Positions 27,181 through 37,029 of a stretch of DNA of 64,000 bases are shown one piece after another. The stretch is from Candidatus Nitrosothermus koennekei. GTDB lineage: Archaea; Thermoproteota; Nitrososphaeria; Nitrososphaerales; Nitrosocaldaceae. Each line of letters opens with the position of its first letter. Position 1 is the first letter of the stretch. The notes under the pieces were generated by a model. That model ran no database searches. It saw only the letters and a list, made by a program, of their open reading frames with translations, and had not been told where the DNA came from. The stretch lies in contig JACAFH010000003.1 in assembly GCA_013538715.1 (NCBI GenBank), positions 121,165-185,164 of the forward strand, read 5' to 3'. Both the position numbers and the translations under genes were made by a program.

Positions 27181-28486
27181 TCTTTCTACCTATACCATAG
27201 ATCTTGATATTCTTAAATCTATCTCTATCCAATACATTCCTTCCATCATATATTATCACATCACTAGATAGATTAGAGATAAATTCCTCTTCAATCATTC
27301 TATATTCATCATGATCCGTTGCTATGAATATAAGATTAGTATCTCTTATAGCTTTATCTATCTCTTTTGTAAACTCTACACCCCTTGGAACAATAGATTC
27401 ACTAACATATGGATCATGTAATCTTACATTATAACCATTCTTAACAAACTCTTCTATTATAGCATATGATGGAGATAATCGTGCATCCGCCACATTACCT
27501 CTAAATGCTAGTCCCAAAATTGTAACATTCTTCTTATTTGTTAATCTCATAGCATCCCTAGCAGCATATATGGGCATCTCATCATTTAACATTCTAGCTT
27601 GCTCTACTATATTACACTCAACCTTAACATTCTTTGCTATATCTAACACAAACTTTGGATATACTGGTATACATATTCCTCCAACACCTACTCCAGCTTT
27701 ATGTATATTACAATATGGTTGTGAATTTGCTGCTTCTCTCACTTCCCAAAAATCTATATTTAATTTATTACATAAGATTGCTAACTCATTTGCTAATGCT
27801 ATATTAACATCTCTATATATTCCTTCAAATAACTTCTCCAACTCTGCTGCTCTTATATCATTCATGACTATAACACCTTTCTTTGCTATAAGAGAATATA
27901 ACTCTCTTGCAATATCTCTACTCTTACTCCCTACTCCAGATACTATTGCAGGATAATTCTCCTCTATATCTTTTATAATCCTGCCGACTAATACCCTTTC
28001 TGGGCTATAAATGAAGAAGAAATCTTCTTCTGGTTTTAAATTACTCTCACTTATTAGAGTTGGTAATATAATATTATCACAGCTCCCTACTGGTAGGCTA
28101 GTGTTAAAACATACTATATCATTCTTCTTTAAACCTTTACCTATCTTCTCCGTTACATCTTTTATTGCTGTGTAATCTGTAAAAGTTCCATTATTTATTA
28201 ATGGCACAATTACAAACTTTATCTTTGATAATCTAGATGCTTCTATACCATCTTCAATAGCCATAAATCTATTCTCTTCAATGGCTTTAGCAAACGCTTC
28301 TTTTACGCCATATTCATTTGAATTAGGAAACCCATTTTGTGCTTCCTCAATAACTCTTTTTGATTTATCTACCCCTATAACATATGCTCCATATCTTAAC
28401 CATACTGCTGCTATAGCAGAACCTATCTGCCCTAATCCATAAACAGCTATTTTTGATTTACCACTTTTTATCTCTTCTTTTAGCAA
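27164..28486 (-). CDS. wecC: UDP-N-acetyl-D-mannosaminuronate-type dehydrogenase
   Basis: 440-residue nucleotide-sugar dehydrogenase that oxidises the C6 hydroxyl of a UDP- or GDP-sugar to a uronic acid with two NAD+. N-terminal NAD site IAVYGLGQIGSAIAAVWL; the central domain with NELAILCNKLNIDFWEV; catalytic cysteine in GVGGICIPVYPKF; C-terminal domain VTILGLAFRGNVADARLSPS. The IPVYP variant and length resemble WecC/MNAD-type enzymes more than UDP-glucose dehydrogenase, but the exact substrate cannot be told. A different homologue is found in locus B at 56.6 kb. Confidence 0.87.
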   Translation of the reverse strand: MLKEEIKSGKSKIAVYGLGQIGSAIAAVWLRYGAYVIGVDKSKRVIEEAQNGFPNSNEYGVKEAFAKAIEENRFMAIEDGIEASRLSKIKFVIVPLINNGTFTDYTAIKDVTEKIGKGLKKNDIVCFNTSLPVGSCDNIILPTLISESNLKPEEDFFFIYSPERVLVGRIIKDIEENYPAIVSGVGSKSRDIARELYSLIAKKGVIVMNDIRAAELEKLFEGIYRDVNIALANELAILCNKLNIDFWEVREAANSQPYCNIHKAGVGVGGICIPVYPKFVLDIAKNVKVECNIVEQARMLNDEMPIYAARDAMRLTNKKNVTILGLAFRGNVADARLSPSYAIIEEFVKNGYNVRLHDPYVSESIVPRGVEFTKEIDKAIRDTNLIFIATDHDEYRMIEEEFISNLSSDVIIYDGRNVLDRDRFKNIKIYGIGRKNEIMV

Positions 28487-28527
28487 TCTAAATAATCTTT
28501 AATAAAACCCTTCATATAAATTATAAT

Positions 28528-29314
28528 ATGAAGATATTACATGTTTGGGATGTTGCTGGTGTATCAGTAACACTTGCCAAGTTTATGGATAGAATGTATG
28601 CTACTAATTCTAGTATAATGATGAGAAGGGTATTTGATCCTTTTAATTTTGTTGATGAGAAATATCTATATGATAGTAGTGCAAGAGATTTTCTTATTAA
28701 TACAGTATTCTCAGCAAGAAAATATGATATAATTCATATCCATTCAATAGATAAGCCATTATTTCTTAAAGCATTAAGGTATCTATATAATAAAAAGATA
28801 ATACTACATTATCACGGCACTGAGATAAGAGATAGATGGTTAGAAAAGAGAGATAGATGAAGATATGTAGATGCGATTCTAGTATCTACTAGAGATCTGT
28901 TAGATGACGCACCAGAAGGAGTTATTTATTTGCCTAATCCCATAGATACAGATCTATTTAAACCAACTAATGATAAAGAGAAAGGTAAAGCATTTCATAT
29001 ATCGTATGGTGTTGATGAAGAAGCAAAAAAGATAGCTAATGAGATGAATCTACAATTAACTAGATAGAAAAGAATAAACCTATATCATTTAAGGAGATGC
29101 CACCCATCTTAACAAGATATGAGTATTACATTGATATCAAGAAAGCCCAAGGTAATGTGTTACACACTTTAAGACAGGTTTAGAAGCACTAGCATGTAAT
29201 ACAAAAGTAATAACTTGGGATAAAAGGATTATAGATAGATTACCAGAAGAACATAAAGCAGAGAATGTTGTTAAGAGATTATGGCACATCTATACATCTC
29301 TGTTAAACACTTAA
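28528..29314 (+). pseudogene. Decayed glycosyltransferase (GT4-like)
   Basis: An intact opening (MKILHVWDVAGVSVTLAKFM, then DIIHIHSIDKPLFLKALRYL and IILHYHGTEIRDRWLE) runs to a TGA at 28858. The same frame then continues sensibly with YVDAILVSTRDLL and VIYLPNPIDTDLFKP up to TAG at 29065. Homologous sequence resumes in another frame (KPISFKEMPPILTRYEYYI) to a stop at 29181, then in the third frame (GLEALACNTKVITWDKRI) to TAA at 29312. One nonsense change and two frameshifts therefore break a glycosyltransferase of about 260 residues. Divergent from wecC and converging on the asparagine-synthase-like gene, inside glycan locus A. Confidence 0.88.
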
Positions 29315-30495
29315 TACTTTATCTCCTTAGTTATAAACAACCTATACCATATCTCAAAGGCTAATAATGCAAGTATCTTGTTTACATATCTCACATCTAT
29401 ATCTTCTGTCTCAAGCATCTTAAGTGCTTTATCTAACCATTCTTTATTTATCCATCCATCCTTTACTATTCTTGCATCATCTAAATAATAGAACAAAGTC
29501 TCTTTATGATTCTTGCATATAGTTCTTGTATCTAATGTGAAACCAATTTTACTGTTGTTAAGATGTATGTTGTATTCACTCAATATCTCTCTTAAGATAA
29601 TCTTACCAATGCCACTTCTCTGATCAAACTTTAATCTGGGATCTATTGACATAGCCATTCTTATAACATCATGATCTAAGAAAGGTGTTACCCCATGCAG
29701 TGAGAAATGTTGAAACAATTTTGTATTAGTAGGTATCCAATCAAACAGTAATTTGCCATTAAAATCAGCAAGAAACACTTGTTGTAAGGGTTCTAGATTA
29801 TTATCAAAATATGGCTTAAAGAGTGCTAGTATATTATCCCAATTAAACCTAATTCTATCTCCAAAGAGTTTATGTTGATCTGGGACATGATCACGTTCAT
29901 GACATGAGAGATATGCTAAAGCCTTATCCCTCCACGAAGTTGCATTATATTTGAGAAATTTTGAATATCTAAATGTATAGCCACCAAATAACTCATCGCC
30001 ACCATCTCCAGTGATTAACATATCAGAATATTTGCTTGCTTCTTTTACTATATAATAAAAATAAAGATTCCACCTAGGTTCTTTTACTATGCTTAAGTGT
30101 AATGGCATATCATCTAAAATATTGATATCTCTAAAATCTATTATATGGATTTCAGCATTGAATCTAGATGCAAGTTCAGTTGCACATTTACATTCATGAT
30201 TCTCATCAAATATTGCACATATACAATCTATCTTGATCGATGGATTTGTATCCCTTATTAATGATAGCAAGAGAGTAGAATCTACACCACTACTTAATGT
30301 CAATGCCACTCTCTTTTTACCCTTTATCTCTCTATTTATAACATATATCAATAATTCTTTTAGTATATTCTTATCAACATCCATTATACTGTTAAGATCA
30401 TCAGCAGTGATTTTTGAGATTAGTGGTTTTTGTAATGGGTTATAACGTAATGTTAAGAGGTTAACTATAGATTGCTCATTTAATGAGAATGACAT
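29311..30495 (-). CDS. Asparagine-synthase-like amidotransferase without glutaminase domain
   Basis: 394 residues. The ATP-pyrophosphatase P-loop SSGVDSTLLLSLI, preceded by KKRVALTL, and a later TGDGGDELFGGYTF match the synthetase domain of asparagine synthase. The N-terminal glutaminase half, with its catalytic Cys2, is missing, and the protein begins directly in the linker before the synthetase domain. It probably amidates or otherwise activates a sugar carboxylate or an amino-acid decoration in the surface-glycan pathway, using ammonia or a partner glutaminase. One base away from the GT2 gene on the same strand, in locus A. Confidence 0.82.
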   Translation of the reverse strand: MSFSLNEQSIVNLLTLRYNPLQKPLISKITADDLNSIMDVDKNILKELLIYVINREIKGKKRVALTLSSGVDSTLLLSLIRDTNPSIKIDCICAIFDENHECKCATELASRFNAEIHIIDFRDINILDDMPLHLSIVKEPRWNLYFYYIVKEASKYSDMLITGDGGDELFGGYTFRYSKFLKYNATSWRDKALAYLSCHERDHVPDQHKLFGDRIRFNWDNILALFKPYFDNNLEPLQQVFLADFNGKLLFDWIPTNTKLFQHFSLHGVTPFLDHDVIRMAMSIDPRLKFDQRSGIGKIILREILSEYNIHLNNSKIGFTLDTRTICKNHKETLFYYLDDARIVKDGWINKEWLDKALKMLETEDIDVRYVNKILALLAFEIWYRLFITKEIKY

Positions 30496-30496
30496 T

Positions 30497-31348
30497 TTAA
30501 CTATTTAATATCTTCTTCAATCTCTCTTTTTGTGAATCGTTAACAAATCTTCTAAATTCTTCATCATAATAACGATAGTACTCATCATTTTTAAACTTAA
30601 TATCTGCTAGAAAATAATCTAGCATCATCTTTAATGATGCTTTCCATGGAATCTCTTCAGTACCAAAGATTATATTTCTTACACATCTTGCTATAACAAA
30701 TAACGGATTATATCCTAAGCATCGCATCATTGCACCATATTCTACAAATCCATGTTTACTCCCAAAATTTCGTAAATGTTTAAATTCTACATCATAAAAA
30801 TGCGCTACTTCAAATCCTAGTTGGAGTGCTTTAAATAATATCCATGACTCATATCCATAATATGGTGGATATTTATATCCTATCTCCTTAAAGAAAGTAT
30901 TATCTATTAACCTTCCAGCACCTTCTGGTACTCTCTTTACAAAACGCTTAATCTTGAAACTATCCCTTGTGCCTGAAGCTATAACTAACTTTGGATTCTC
31001 ATTCATCCTTTCTATCAAGAATTGCACATAATTATCTTGATATATACAATCATCTGCAGATATGAAGTGATAATCAGTCTCTTCTAACGATTTTGAGTAC
31101 TCAAGAGCCTTATTCCAATTATGAACAATCCTCCTTATATCATAACCTTTGTTTGGTAATGCTATTATGTATAGATTAGAATATATTTGCTTCATAGATT
31201 CAAGAATGTTAGGAGTATCATCTATAGAACCATCATCAACAACTATAACATACGATGGTTTTATGGTTTGATTAAATATAGATAATAGAGCATCTTTAAT
31301 AGTAAATGCAGAATCTTTTGCAGTGATTATAGCAAACCACTTGCACAT
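30497..31348 (-). CDS. Glycosyltransferase family 2
   Basis: 283 residues with a GT-A fold. N-terminus AIITAKDSAFTIKDALLSI, then IVVDDGSIDDTPNIL with the first acidic pair, and FISADDCIYQD as the DxD-type metal site binding the nucleotide-sugar. Further on, ESWILFKALQLGFEV is the usual acceptor-side ED/ES region. No membrane helix visible. Acts on a lipid-linked or nucleotide sugar acceptor in locus A. Divergent from the small membrane protein gene, with a shared promoter region of about 70 bp. Confidence 0.87.
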   Translation of the reverse strand: MCKWFAIITAKDSAFTIKDALLSIFNQTIKPSYVIVVDDGSIDDTPNILESMKQIYSNLYIIALPNKGYDIRRIVHNWNKALEYSKSLEETDYHFISADDCIYQDNYVQFLIERMNENPKLVIASGTRDSFKIKRFVKRVPEGAGRLIDNTFFKEIGYKYPPYYGYESWILFKALQLGFEVAHFYDVEFKHLRNFGSKHGFVEYGAMMRCLGYNPLFVIARCVRNIIFGTEEIPWKASLKMMLDYFLADIKFKNDEYYRYYDEEFRRFVNDSQKERLKKILNS

Positions 31349-31417
31349 AATTCTTTATTTATGCATACTAGTTTAAATAGTTTTAACCTTAAATATTACA
31401 ATAAGTTATGTAATTGC

Positions 31418-31825
31418 ATGTTAGAGAACGATTGGTTAAGAAGAAGATGGTTTGAATTTAGACAAGGACATAGTATATATCTTGCATTTATATTATCATT
31501 CACAAACTTTATACTTATAACGTATAGATTATTAATAGAAAGAATACCAGCACTTCAAAATATATTTACAGATTTATGGATATTCATAATATTCTTTATC
31601 TTAGTATATATACCAGCTTCTATATTGATAGGTAGATGGCATAGAATAACCCAATTAAAAGTAGAGACTACAATAGGCATGCTTGAGAATCCTTTATTTG
31701 CTAGAATGTATAGGATAATGCTAGATGTTCAATTAGGAAGAGCTACAAAAGAGGAGATAGAAGAGATTAGGAAGATTCTTCTTGATATAGAGAAGAAGAT
31801 GTATAACAATACTAATCAACATTAA
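31418..31825 (+). CDS. Two-helix membrane protein of glycan locus A
   Basis: 135 residues from the ATG chosen. Basic start WLRRRWFEF, helix 1 about residues 18-38 (YLAFILSFTNFILITYRLL), helix 2 about 50-70 (LWIFIIFFILVYIPASILIG), then WHRITQLKVE and a charged cytoplasmic tail (IEEIRKILLDIEKKM). An upstream ATG at 31361 adds 19 residues, but alignment to its paralogue at 56.2 kb begins at MLEN/MLTE, and a TATA-like CTTAAATATT lies about 26 bp before 31418. No function known; it occurs beside surface-glycan genes in both loci, so it may organise the assembly machinery. Confidence 0.75.
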   Translation: MLENDWLRRRWFEFRQGHSIYLAFILSFTNFILITYRLLIERIPALQNIFTDLWIFIIFFILVYIPASILIGRWHRITQLKVETTIGMLENPLFARMYRIMLDVQLGRATKEEIEEIRKILLDIEKKMYNNTNQH

Positions 31826-31944
31826 TAGATGTTTCATAATCTAAAATTGCAACAATACTGATTAGACACTCAATTAAAACTAAATAAAAATACAAAATAA
31901 TATGAGTTTATTATCTATAATAAGGCTTATTGCACATTATATAA

Positions 31945-33681
31945 TTAATCAACAGTAACAGATTTAGCTAGGTTTCTAGGGTAATCTGGATTGTAATCTC
32001 TCTTTAATGCTAGGTTATATGCTAATAATTGTAATGGTATAACCTCTATCAATGGATATACTATGCTATTAACACTAGGTATCTTTATGAACCAATCATA
32101 CTCTTTTGATACTACATTTGATATACCTAGAACTCTTCCTCCTCTAGCCTTTACCTCTTTTATATTAGAAGAGGTATCATTATACGTATTATCACATGGA
32201 TTTATTATTATTACAACAGTATTATTGTCAACTAATGCCAATGGTCCGTGTCTAAATTCTCCAGCAGGCATAGCCTCAGCATGGATATACGCTAACTCTT
32301 TTATCTTTAATGCACCTTCTAACGCTATAGGGTAATGTAAGCCTCTAGCAAGTATATATATATCTGATACATATTTTAATTGTTCTACTATCTCATCTAT
32401 TCCTATACTCAAGAGAGAACTTACTGCATTATTTATCTCATCAACATTTATAATAAACTTATTAGAGATGTAATTTGCTAATTTATAAAAGAATGCTACT
32501 TGCGCAGTAAAACTCTTTGTAGCAGCAACCCCTATCTCTGGACCACAGTCTATACTTAATGAAAGATCACTCTCTCTTGCTAATGATGAAGTCTTAACAT
32601 TAACTAAAGATAATACCTTCATATTATTCTCTTTAGCAAATGAAACTGCTCTTAATACGTCTTTAGTCTCACCACTTTGTGATAACGCTAGTAATACAGC
32701 ATTACTACTAAATACATCTTTATAATATTGACATTCACTTGCTATTAAAACTTCACAATTTATTGCCACTTGAGATAGTAACATCTTACCTATGAGAGAT
32801 GCATTATAGCTAGATCCACTAGCAACTAATATAACTTTTTTATTAATTATAGCATCTTTAATCTCATTTAAATCATACTTTGCATTTAATACCCTTGCTA
32901 TCGTATATGATTGTTCGTTTATCTCTTTTAATGTATAATGAGCATACTTACCCTTATCAACATTAGCAAATTCCCATGCTATTTGAACTTTATTTTTATG
33001 TATTTCTCTTCCTTCATTATTATATATCTTAAGATTTTTATCTATAATTGCAAATTCATTGTTATCTAAGAATATAGCTTGATCAGTATATTTTATGAAA
33101 CCTAGAACATCACTCGAGATATAATATTCATCATTCCCTATCCCAATTATTAGAGGTTCATCCCTTCTTGCACTAATAATAGTTCCAGCATTAAACACTG
33201 CTACAAAAGCATATGCGCCTTCTAACATATTACAACTCTTTATTATAGAATTAATTATATTATCATTCTTAAGATGCTCTTCTATAAGATGTGCTATAAC
33301 CTCACTATCTGTTTCACTTTTAAATTCATGTCCTTTATTAATTAAAAGATTCTTTAATTCTTCATAATTATCTATCTTACCATTATGTACTATAGCTATA
33401 TCTTTATTGCATGAATGATGAGGATGAGCATTATAATCCGTTATTCCTCCATGAGTAGCCCATCTAGTATGCCCTATACCTACATTTCCATTTAATGCTT
33501 CTAGTTTCAATTCTTTATTAACCTCTTCTACTTTCCCTACACCTTTCTTTAATAGTATCTTCTTCCTAGATATAGTTGCTACACCAACACTATCATAACC
33601 TCTATACTCCATCTTCTTTAACGCATCAACTATTATGGGTGCTGCTTTGTTCTTACCTTTATAAGCAATAATGGAGCACAT
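31945..33681 (-). CDS. glmS: Glutamine-fructose-6-phosphate aminotransferase (isomerizing)
   Basis: 578-residue enzyme making glucosamine-6-phosphate from fructose-6-phosphate and glutamine, the entry to UDP-GlcNAc. The N-terminal glutaminase starts with the catalytic Cys2 (MCSIIAYKG) and has GHTRWATHG and HNGKIDNYEELK. Two SIS sugar-phosphate isomerase domains follow: ILVASGSSYNA-like loop, LSQSGETKDVLRA, and EGALKIKELAYIHAEA with GEFRHGPLAL. Length and C-terminus (NPDYPRNLAKSVTVD) are standard. Supplies amino sugar for locus A and for N-glycans. Confidence 0.97.
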   Translation of the reverse strand: MCSIIAYKGKNKAAPIIVDALKKMEYRGYDSVGVATISRKKILLKKGVGKVEEVNKELKLEALNGNVGIGHTRWATHGGITDYNAHPHHSCNKDIAIVHNGKIDNYEELKNLLINKGHEFKSETDSEVIAHLIEEHLKNDNIINSIIKSCNMLEGAYAFVAVFNAGTIISARRDEPLIIGIGNDEYYISSDVLGFIKYTDQAIFLDNNEFAIIDKNLKIYNNEGREIHKNKVQIAWEFANVDKGKYAHYTLKEINEQSYTIARVLNAKYDLNEIKDAIINKKVILVASGSSYNASLIGKMLLSQVAINCEVLIASECQYYKDVFSSNAVLLALSQSGETKDVLRAVSFAKENNMKVLSLVNVKTSSLARESDLSLSIDCGPEIGVAATKSFTAQVAFFYKLANYISNKFIINVDEINNAVSSLLSIGIDEIVEQLKYVSDIYILARGLHYPIALEGALKIKELAYIHAEAMPAGEFRHGPLALVDNNTVVIIINPCDNTYNDTSSNIKEVKARGGRVLGISNVVSKEYDWFIKIPSVNSIVYPLIEVIPLQLLAYNLALKRDYNPDYPRNLAKSVTVD

Positions 33682-33740
33682 AGTTATATTATCGCTAACG
33701 TAGTTAATAAAGTTTGATATATTAATAATATAAATAGATT

Positions 33741-34421
33741 TTATATTGCATAATTATTATTTGTTCTTTCTATAGACAATATTGCTTTTCTTAATAATAT
33801 TATTAAAGATCTAACCTCTTTTGATGTTGGAAGTGATCTTCCTAATATACGTTTTAAAGAATATTCAATACGCTTAATCCTATGTTCATTGATTCCAGAT
33901 ACTCTTGCTAGAAGTAACGCATAATCTATTAATAATCTGATCTCCTCATTATTTGCTATATCTCTAACATATCTCTTCTTATTTAACTCATATAATATTA
34001 TTGCTAATGCGTGAGATATGTTAAGAGTGTTATATCTTCCAGCATCTATTGTTATAACTGTATCACACATAGCTAATTCTTCATTGGTTAAACCAGTAGA
34101 CTCTCTACCAACTACTATACATGAATTATCTGTAACTTTAACCTCTTCTGGACTAACAGCATCTCTAATTATATTATTTCTAGATAATGCACGTACTGCT
34201 GTAGTACCTATTATCTGATCAAATTTTTTAAGAAATTCTAAATCAACTATCTTAGCATTATTAAGTATATCTACGCCATGTGTTGCATATATCTTAGCCT
34301 TATTGATATCACAATTAGGTTTTATTAGTAACAACTCGTTAATATCAAAATTCTTCATGATTCTTGCTATATATCCAAGATTCATCTCATACTCAATTTC
34401 TACTGCTGCTATAGCTACCAT
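33741..34421 (-). CDS. SPOUT RNA 2'-O-methyltransferase, TrmJ/SpoU type
   Basis: 226 residues with the trefoil-knot signature of SpoU enzymes: NLGYIARIMKNFDINELLLI, the middle VVGRESTGLTNEEL, and the AdoMet loop IDAGRYNTLNISHALAIILYEL. Such enzymes methylate a ribose in tRNA (TrmJ, position 32) or rRNA. An acid/basic C-terminal helical extension is about 70 residues, as in archaeal TrmJ. The exact RNA target cannot be fixed from sequence. The start lies 39 bp from the divergent alpha/beta hydrolase. Confidence 0.85.
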   Translation of the reverse strand: MVAIAAVEIEYEMNLGYIARIMKNFDINELLLIKPNCDINKAKIYATHGVDILNNAKIVDLEFLKKFDQIIGTTAVRALSRNNIIRDAVSPEEVKVTDNSCIVVGRESTGLTNEELAMCDTVITIDAGRYNTLNISHALAIILYELNKKRYVRDIANNEEIRLLIDYALLLARVSGINEHRIKRIEYSLKRILGRSLPTSKEVRSLIILLRKAILSIERTNNNYAI

Positions 34422-34460
34422 ATTAATGATTTTTATTATACAAACCTTTAATTCTATCTT

Positions 34461-35243
34461 ATGTATATAAATGTAGAAGGATACAAGATTAGATATTATG
34501 AGAAAGGAGATGGTAAGAATATCTTACTAATACATGGATTAGGCGGTTCAATCGATAGTTGGATTCATAACAGAGAAATACTCTCAAAACATTTCCATGT
34601 AGTAGCATGCGATCTACTAGGATTTGGTCTAAGTGACAAACCAAAGATAAGATATAGCATAAGTATGTTTGTGAAGTTCGTTAAAGAATTTCTTGCTAAA
34701 TTATCAATTGAGGATGTTAGCATAATAGGTTCTTCTCTAGGTGGACAAATAGCTACAGCGTTTGCTCTTAAATATCCTAGTATGGTCTATGAACTTATAC
34801 TAATAAGTCCAGCTGGATTTACACCGCCTTATTATAAAGGTAGTAAAGAGTTACGTCTCTATGCAAGTATATTCGATGCAAAAGATAAGGAAGATCTTAA
34901 ACATAGACTTTCAACTCTTGATAGGGAATCTCATCTAAGTGATGAATATATTGAGTTTATATATAGTTACATTAAAATGGAGAATTCTAAATATGCTTTT
35001 TATTCAGCACTAACTAATAGTGCTAAAGCTTGTAGATTAAATAAGAAGTTAGATATGATAAAATCAAAAGGAATGCTAATTTGGGGCAAAGAGGATAAGA
35101 TAATACCAGTAAGATATTGCAAACCATTCATAAAAACAGATTTTAGAGTTGTATTAGTTGAGAGATGTGGTCACAGAGTACATTATGAAAAACCAGCCAT
35201 ATTTAATAAACTAGTAATAGACTTTCTTGAATCAGATATGTAG
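34461..35243 (+). CDS. Alpha/beta hydrolase
   Basis: 260-residue hydrolase with a complete triad: oxyanion region LIHGLGGSIDSW, nucleophile elbow IGSSLGG, acid in WGKEDKIIP and histidine in ERCGHRVHYEKP. Family members cleave esters, lactones, haloalkanes or C-C bonds, and the substrate cannot be read from the sequence. No signal peptide, so cytoplasmic. The next gene, the Tes-like radical SAM enzyme, converges on it with only 13 bp between the stops. Confidence 0.88.
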   Translation: MYINVEGYKIRYYEKGDGKNILLIHGLGGSIDSWIHNREILSKHFHVVACDLLGFGLSDKPKIRYSISMFVKFVKEFLAKLSIEDVSIIGSSLGGQIATAFALKYPSMVYELILISPAGFTPPYYKGSKELRLYASIFDAKDKEDLKHRLSTLDRESHLSDEYIEFIYSYIKMENSKYAFYSALTNSAKACRLNKKLDMIKSKGMLIWGKEDKIIPVRYCKPFIKTDFRVVLVERCGHRVHYEKPAIFNKLVIDFLESDM

Positions 35244-35256
35244 AATAATTAATAAA

Positions 35257-36924
35257 TTAGATATTATTTAATCCTAGCTCTGCTTGCCTATGCATCTCAC
35301 TTAGTGCACATGATGCACCTTCCATTGTATTACCCCTTCTTAAAGTTCCTCTATATAATCCTGCTTCAAGCTTGGTATTGTTAGCCTTTTCCCACTCTTC
35401 TACTGATATACCATATTTCTTTTGTATCCTATCTCTATACCACTCTGGTATTACATTGAATGCACAGAATGGTATTATTCTTAGATCTGGTGTCAGATAA
35501 TGTATATCACATCTTTGCAATCTCTCAAGATCTTCATTATACTTGTCTTGGAAATGCATCATACCTATGAAGAGACTTCTTACATGCCATGAACCTACGG
35601 AATCAAAGTTCCTCTTTATCAGTATACTTGCAAACATTTTTGCTAGATCTAAACCTTTCGGTTGCTTCTTCTCATCAACAAACGAGTTTAAACTTCTAAC
35701 TACATCTAACATTGTAGTATATCTATTCTTCCCAGATCTAATCTCCTCTGCTTTCTCTTCAAAATATTCTAATAAACCTTTGATATCTACGAAGTGGGTT
35801 AATGGAACCAATTTCTTACTCTCTACATCCTCAAATACATATGTACCTGCTCCACAAGCAAAGTGTATGCTTAGTTCATATTTAGGTCTCTTGCTAAACG
35901 CTTCTATAACATCAGTTAATGGCATGCAACTAGGAACTGGGAACCATGCATCTTCTGGTATCTCTCCATTTGTCTGTTCTTCAATCCTCTTTATGCAATC
36001 TGGTATAGTTATTCTATACTTCTCTCTCTCCTTCTTTGTCATTCTACCAGTTAATGATACAGGTTGGAAGTTTACTCCATGAACAACATCTATGTTTCTT
36101 TGAGCATATCTTATGATATCTCCCAATTCGTGATCATTGATAGATTTTATAACAGTAGGTACAAATACTATCGTCATACCTACTTTTCTAGCATTCTCTA
36201 AAGCATATGGAATCTCCCAATGATTCTTTGGATTTGTTCTTGGTGTAACTCCATCAAAGCTTAGATATAGATTATTTACACCAGCCTCTCTGATCTTTCT
36301 CATTAGATCAACATCCATTGCTACTCTTATACCATTCGTATTCATCTGTATATGATCTATTCCTTCTTCTCGAATAGTCTTTATAACATCTACTATATCA
36401 TCTCTAAGCATAGGTTCACCTCCTGTTATTTGTAATGAATTTCCTGGTATAGGTCTCTCAGCCTTGAGAGTTTTTGCCATAGCCCTTATTTGCTCTAAAG
36501 TTGGCTCATATAAATAAGCACCTTCTAAACCTTTCTTTACATAAAAGAAGCAATACCAACATGTTAGATCACATCTATTGGTAACTATCATATTAGATAA
36601 ACCAGAATGGCTTAGATGATTAGTACATAAACCACAATTCATAGGACAAGAGCATTTATCTATCATAACATTTGGAGATTCCATGCCTTTCCCATCTCTC
36701 CAATAAGCACTAAACTTTTGATACATTTCAAATGAACCATAGTAAAGTTCCTCACACTCTCCATGAGTTGGGCATGTTTTACTCATAAAGACTTTCCCAT
36801 CTCTCTCAAATATCTCTGCATCAAGTATCATATTACAATCAGGACATATACTTTGTGTATATCTTATAGTCTTCTTTTTACCTTCTTTCTTTGCTATGTT
36901 TGATGTTATATGTATTAATTCCAT
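35257..36924 (-). CDS. tes: Radical SAM enzyme, probable tetraether lipid synthase (Tes)
   Basis: 555 residues. Residues 20-60 form a zinc-ribbon-like domain (ICPDCNMIL, KTCPTHGEC). CSCPMNCGLC near 91-100 adds a cluster-binding cysteine set. The radical SAM motif is TNRCDLTCWYCFF (Cys118, 122, 125), then TGGEPMLRDD. The C-terminal part contains HFACGAGTYVF and CDIHYLTPDLRIIPFCAFN, extra cysteines for auxiliary clusters. This layout is that of Tes/MJ0619-type proteins that join two archaeol chains tail to tail to form GDGT membrane lipids. Related lipid- or cofactor-modifying radical SAM enzymes are the alternative. Confidence 0.78.
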   Translation of the reverse strand: MELIHITSNIAKKEGKKKTIRYTQSICPDCNMILDAEIFERDGKVFMSKTCPTHGECEELYYGSFEMYQKFSAYWRDGKGMESPNVMIDKCSCPMNCGLCTNHLSHSGLSNMIVTNRCDLTCWYCFFYVKKGLEGAYLYEPTLEQIRAMAKTLKAERPIPGNSLQITGGEPMLRDDIVDVIKTIREEGIDHIQMNTNGIRVAMDVDLMRKIREAGVNNLYLSFDGVTPRTNPKNHWEIPYALENARKVGMTIVFVPTVIKSINDHELGDIIRYAQRNIDVVHGVNFQPVSLTGRMTKKEREKYRITIPDCIKRIEEQTNGEIPEDAWFPVPSCMPLTDVIEAFSKRPKYELSIHFACGAGTYVFEDVESKKLVPLTHFVDIKGLLEYFEEKAEEIRSGKNRYTTMLDVVRSLNSFVDEKKQPKGLDLAKMFASILIKRNFDSVGSWHVRSLFIGMMHFQDKYNEDLERLQRCDIHYLTPDLRIIPFCAFNVIPEWYRDRIQKKYGISVEEWEKANNTKLEAGLYRGTLRRGNTMEGASCALSEMHRQAELGLNNI

Positions 36925-37029
36925 GAAGGTTAAGATCGTCTTTTACTATATAAACATTTTTTAACTTATTAGCGTATTAAAGGGTGTTATTAACGAACAA
37001 AATAAATATCTACTAGAGAGAGAAAAGAT

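Noticed and set aside
28528..29067. TGA at 28858 as recoding (readthrough or selenocysteine) in the glycosyltransferase
   Set aside because: Two further frameshifts follow in the same gene and no stem-loop was seen behind the TGA, so simple decay explains all three lesions.
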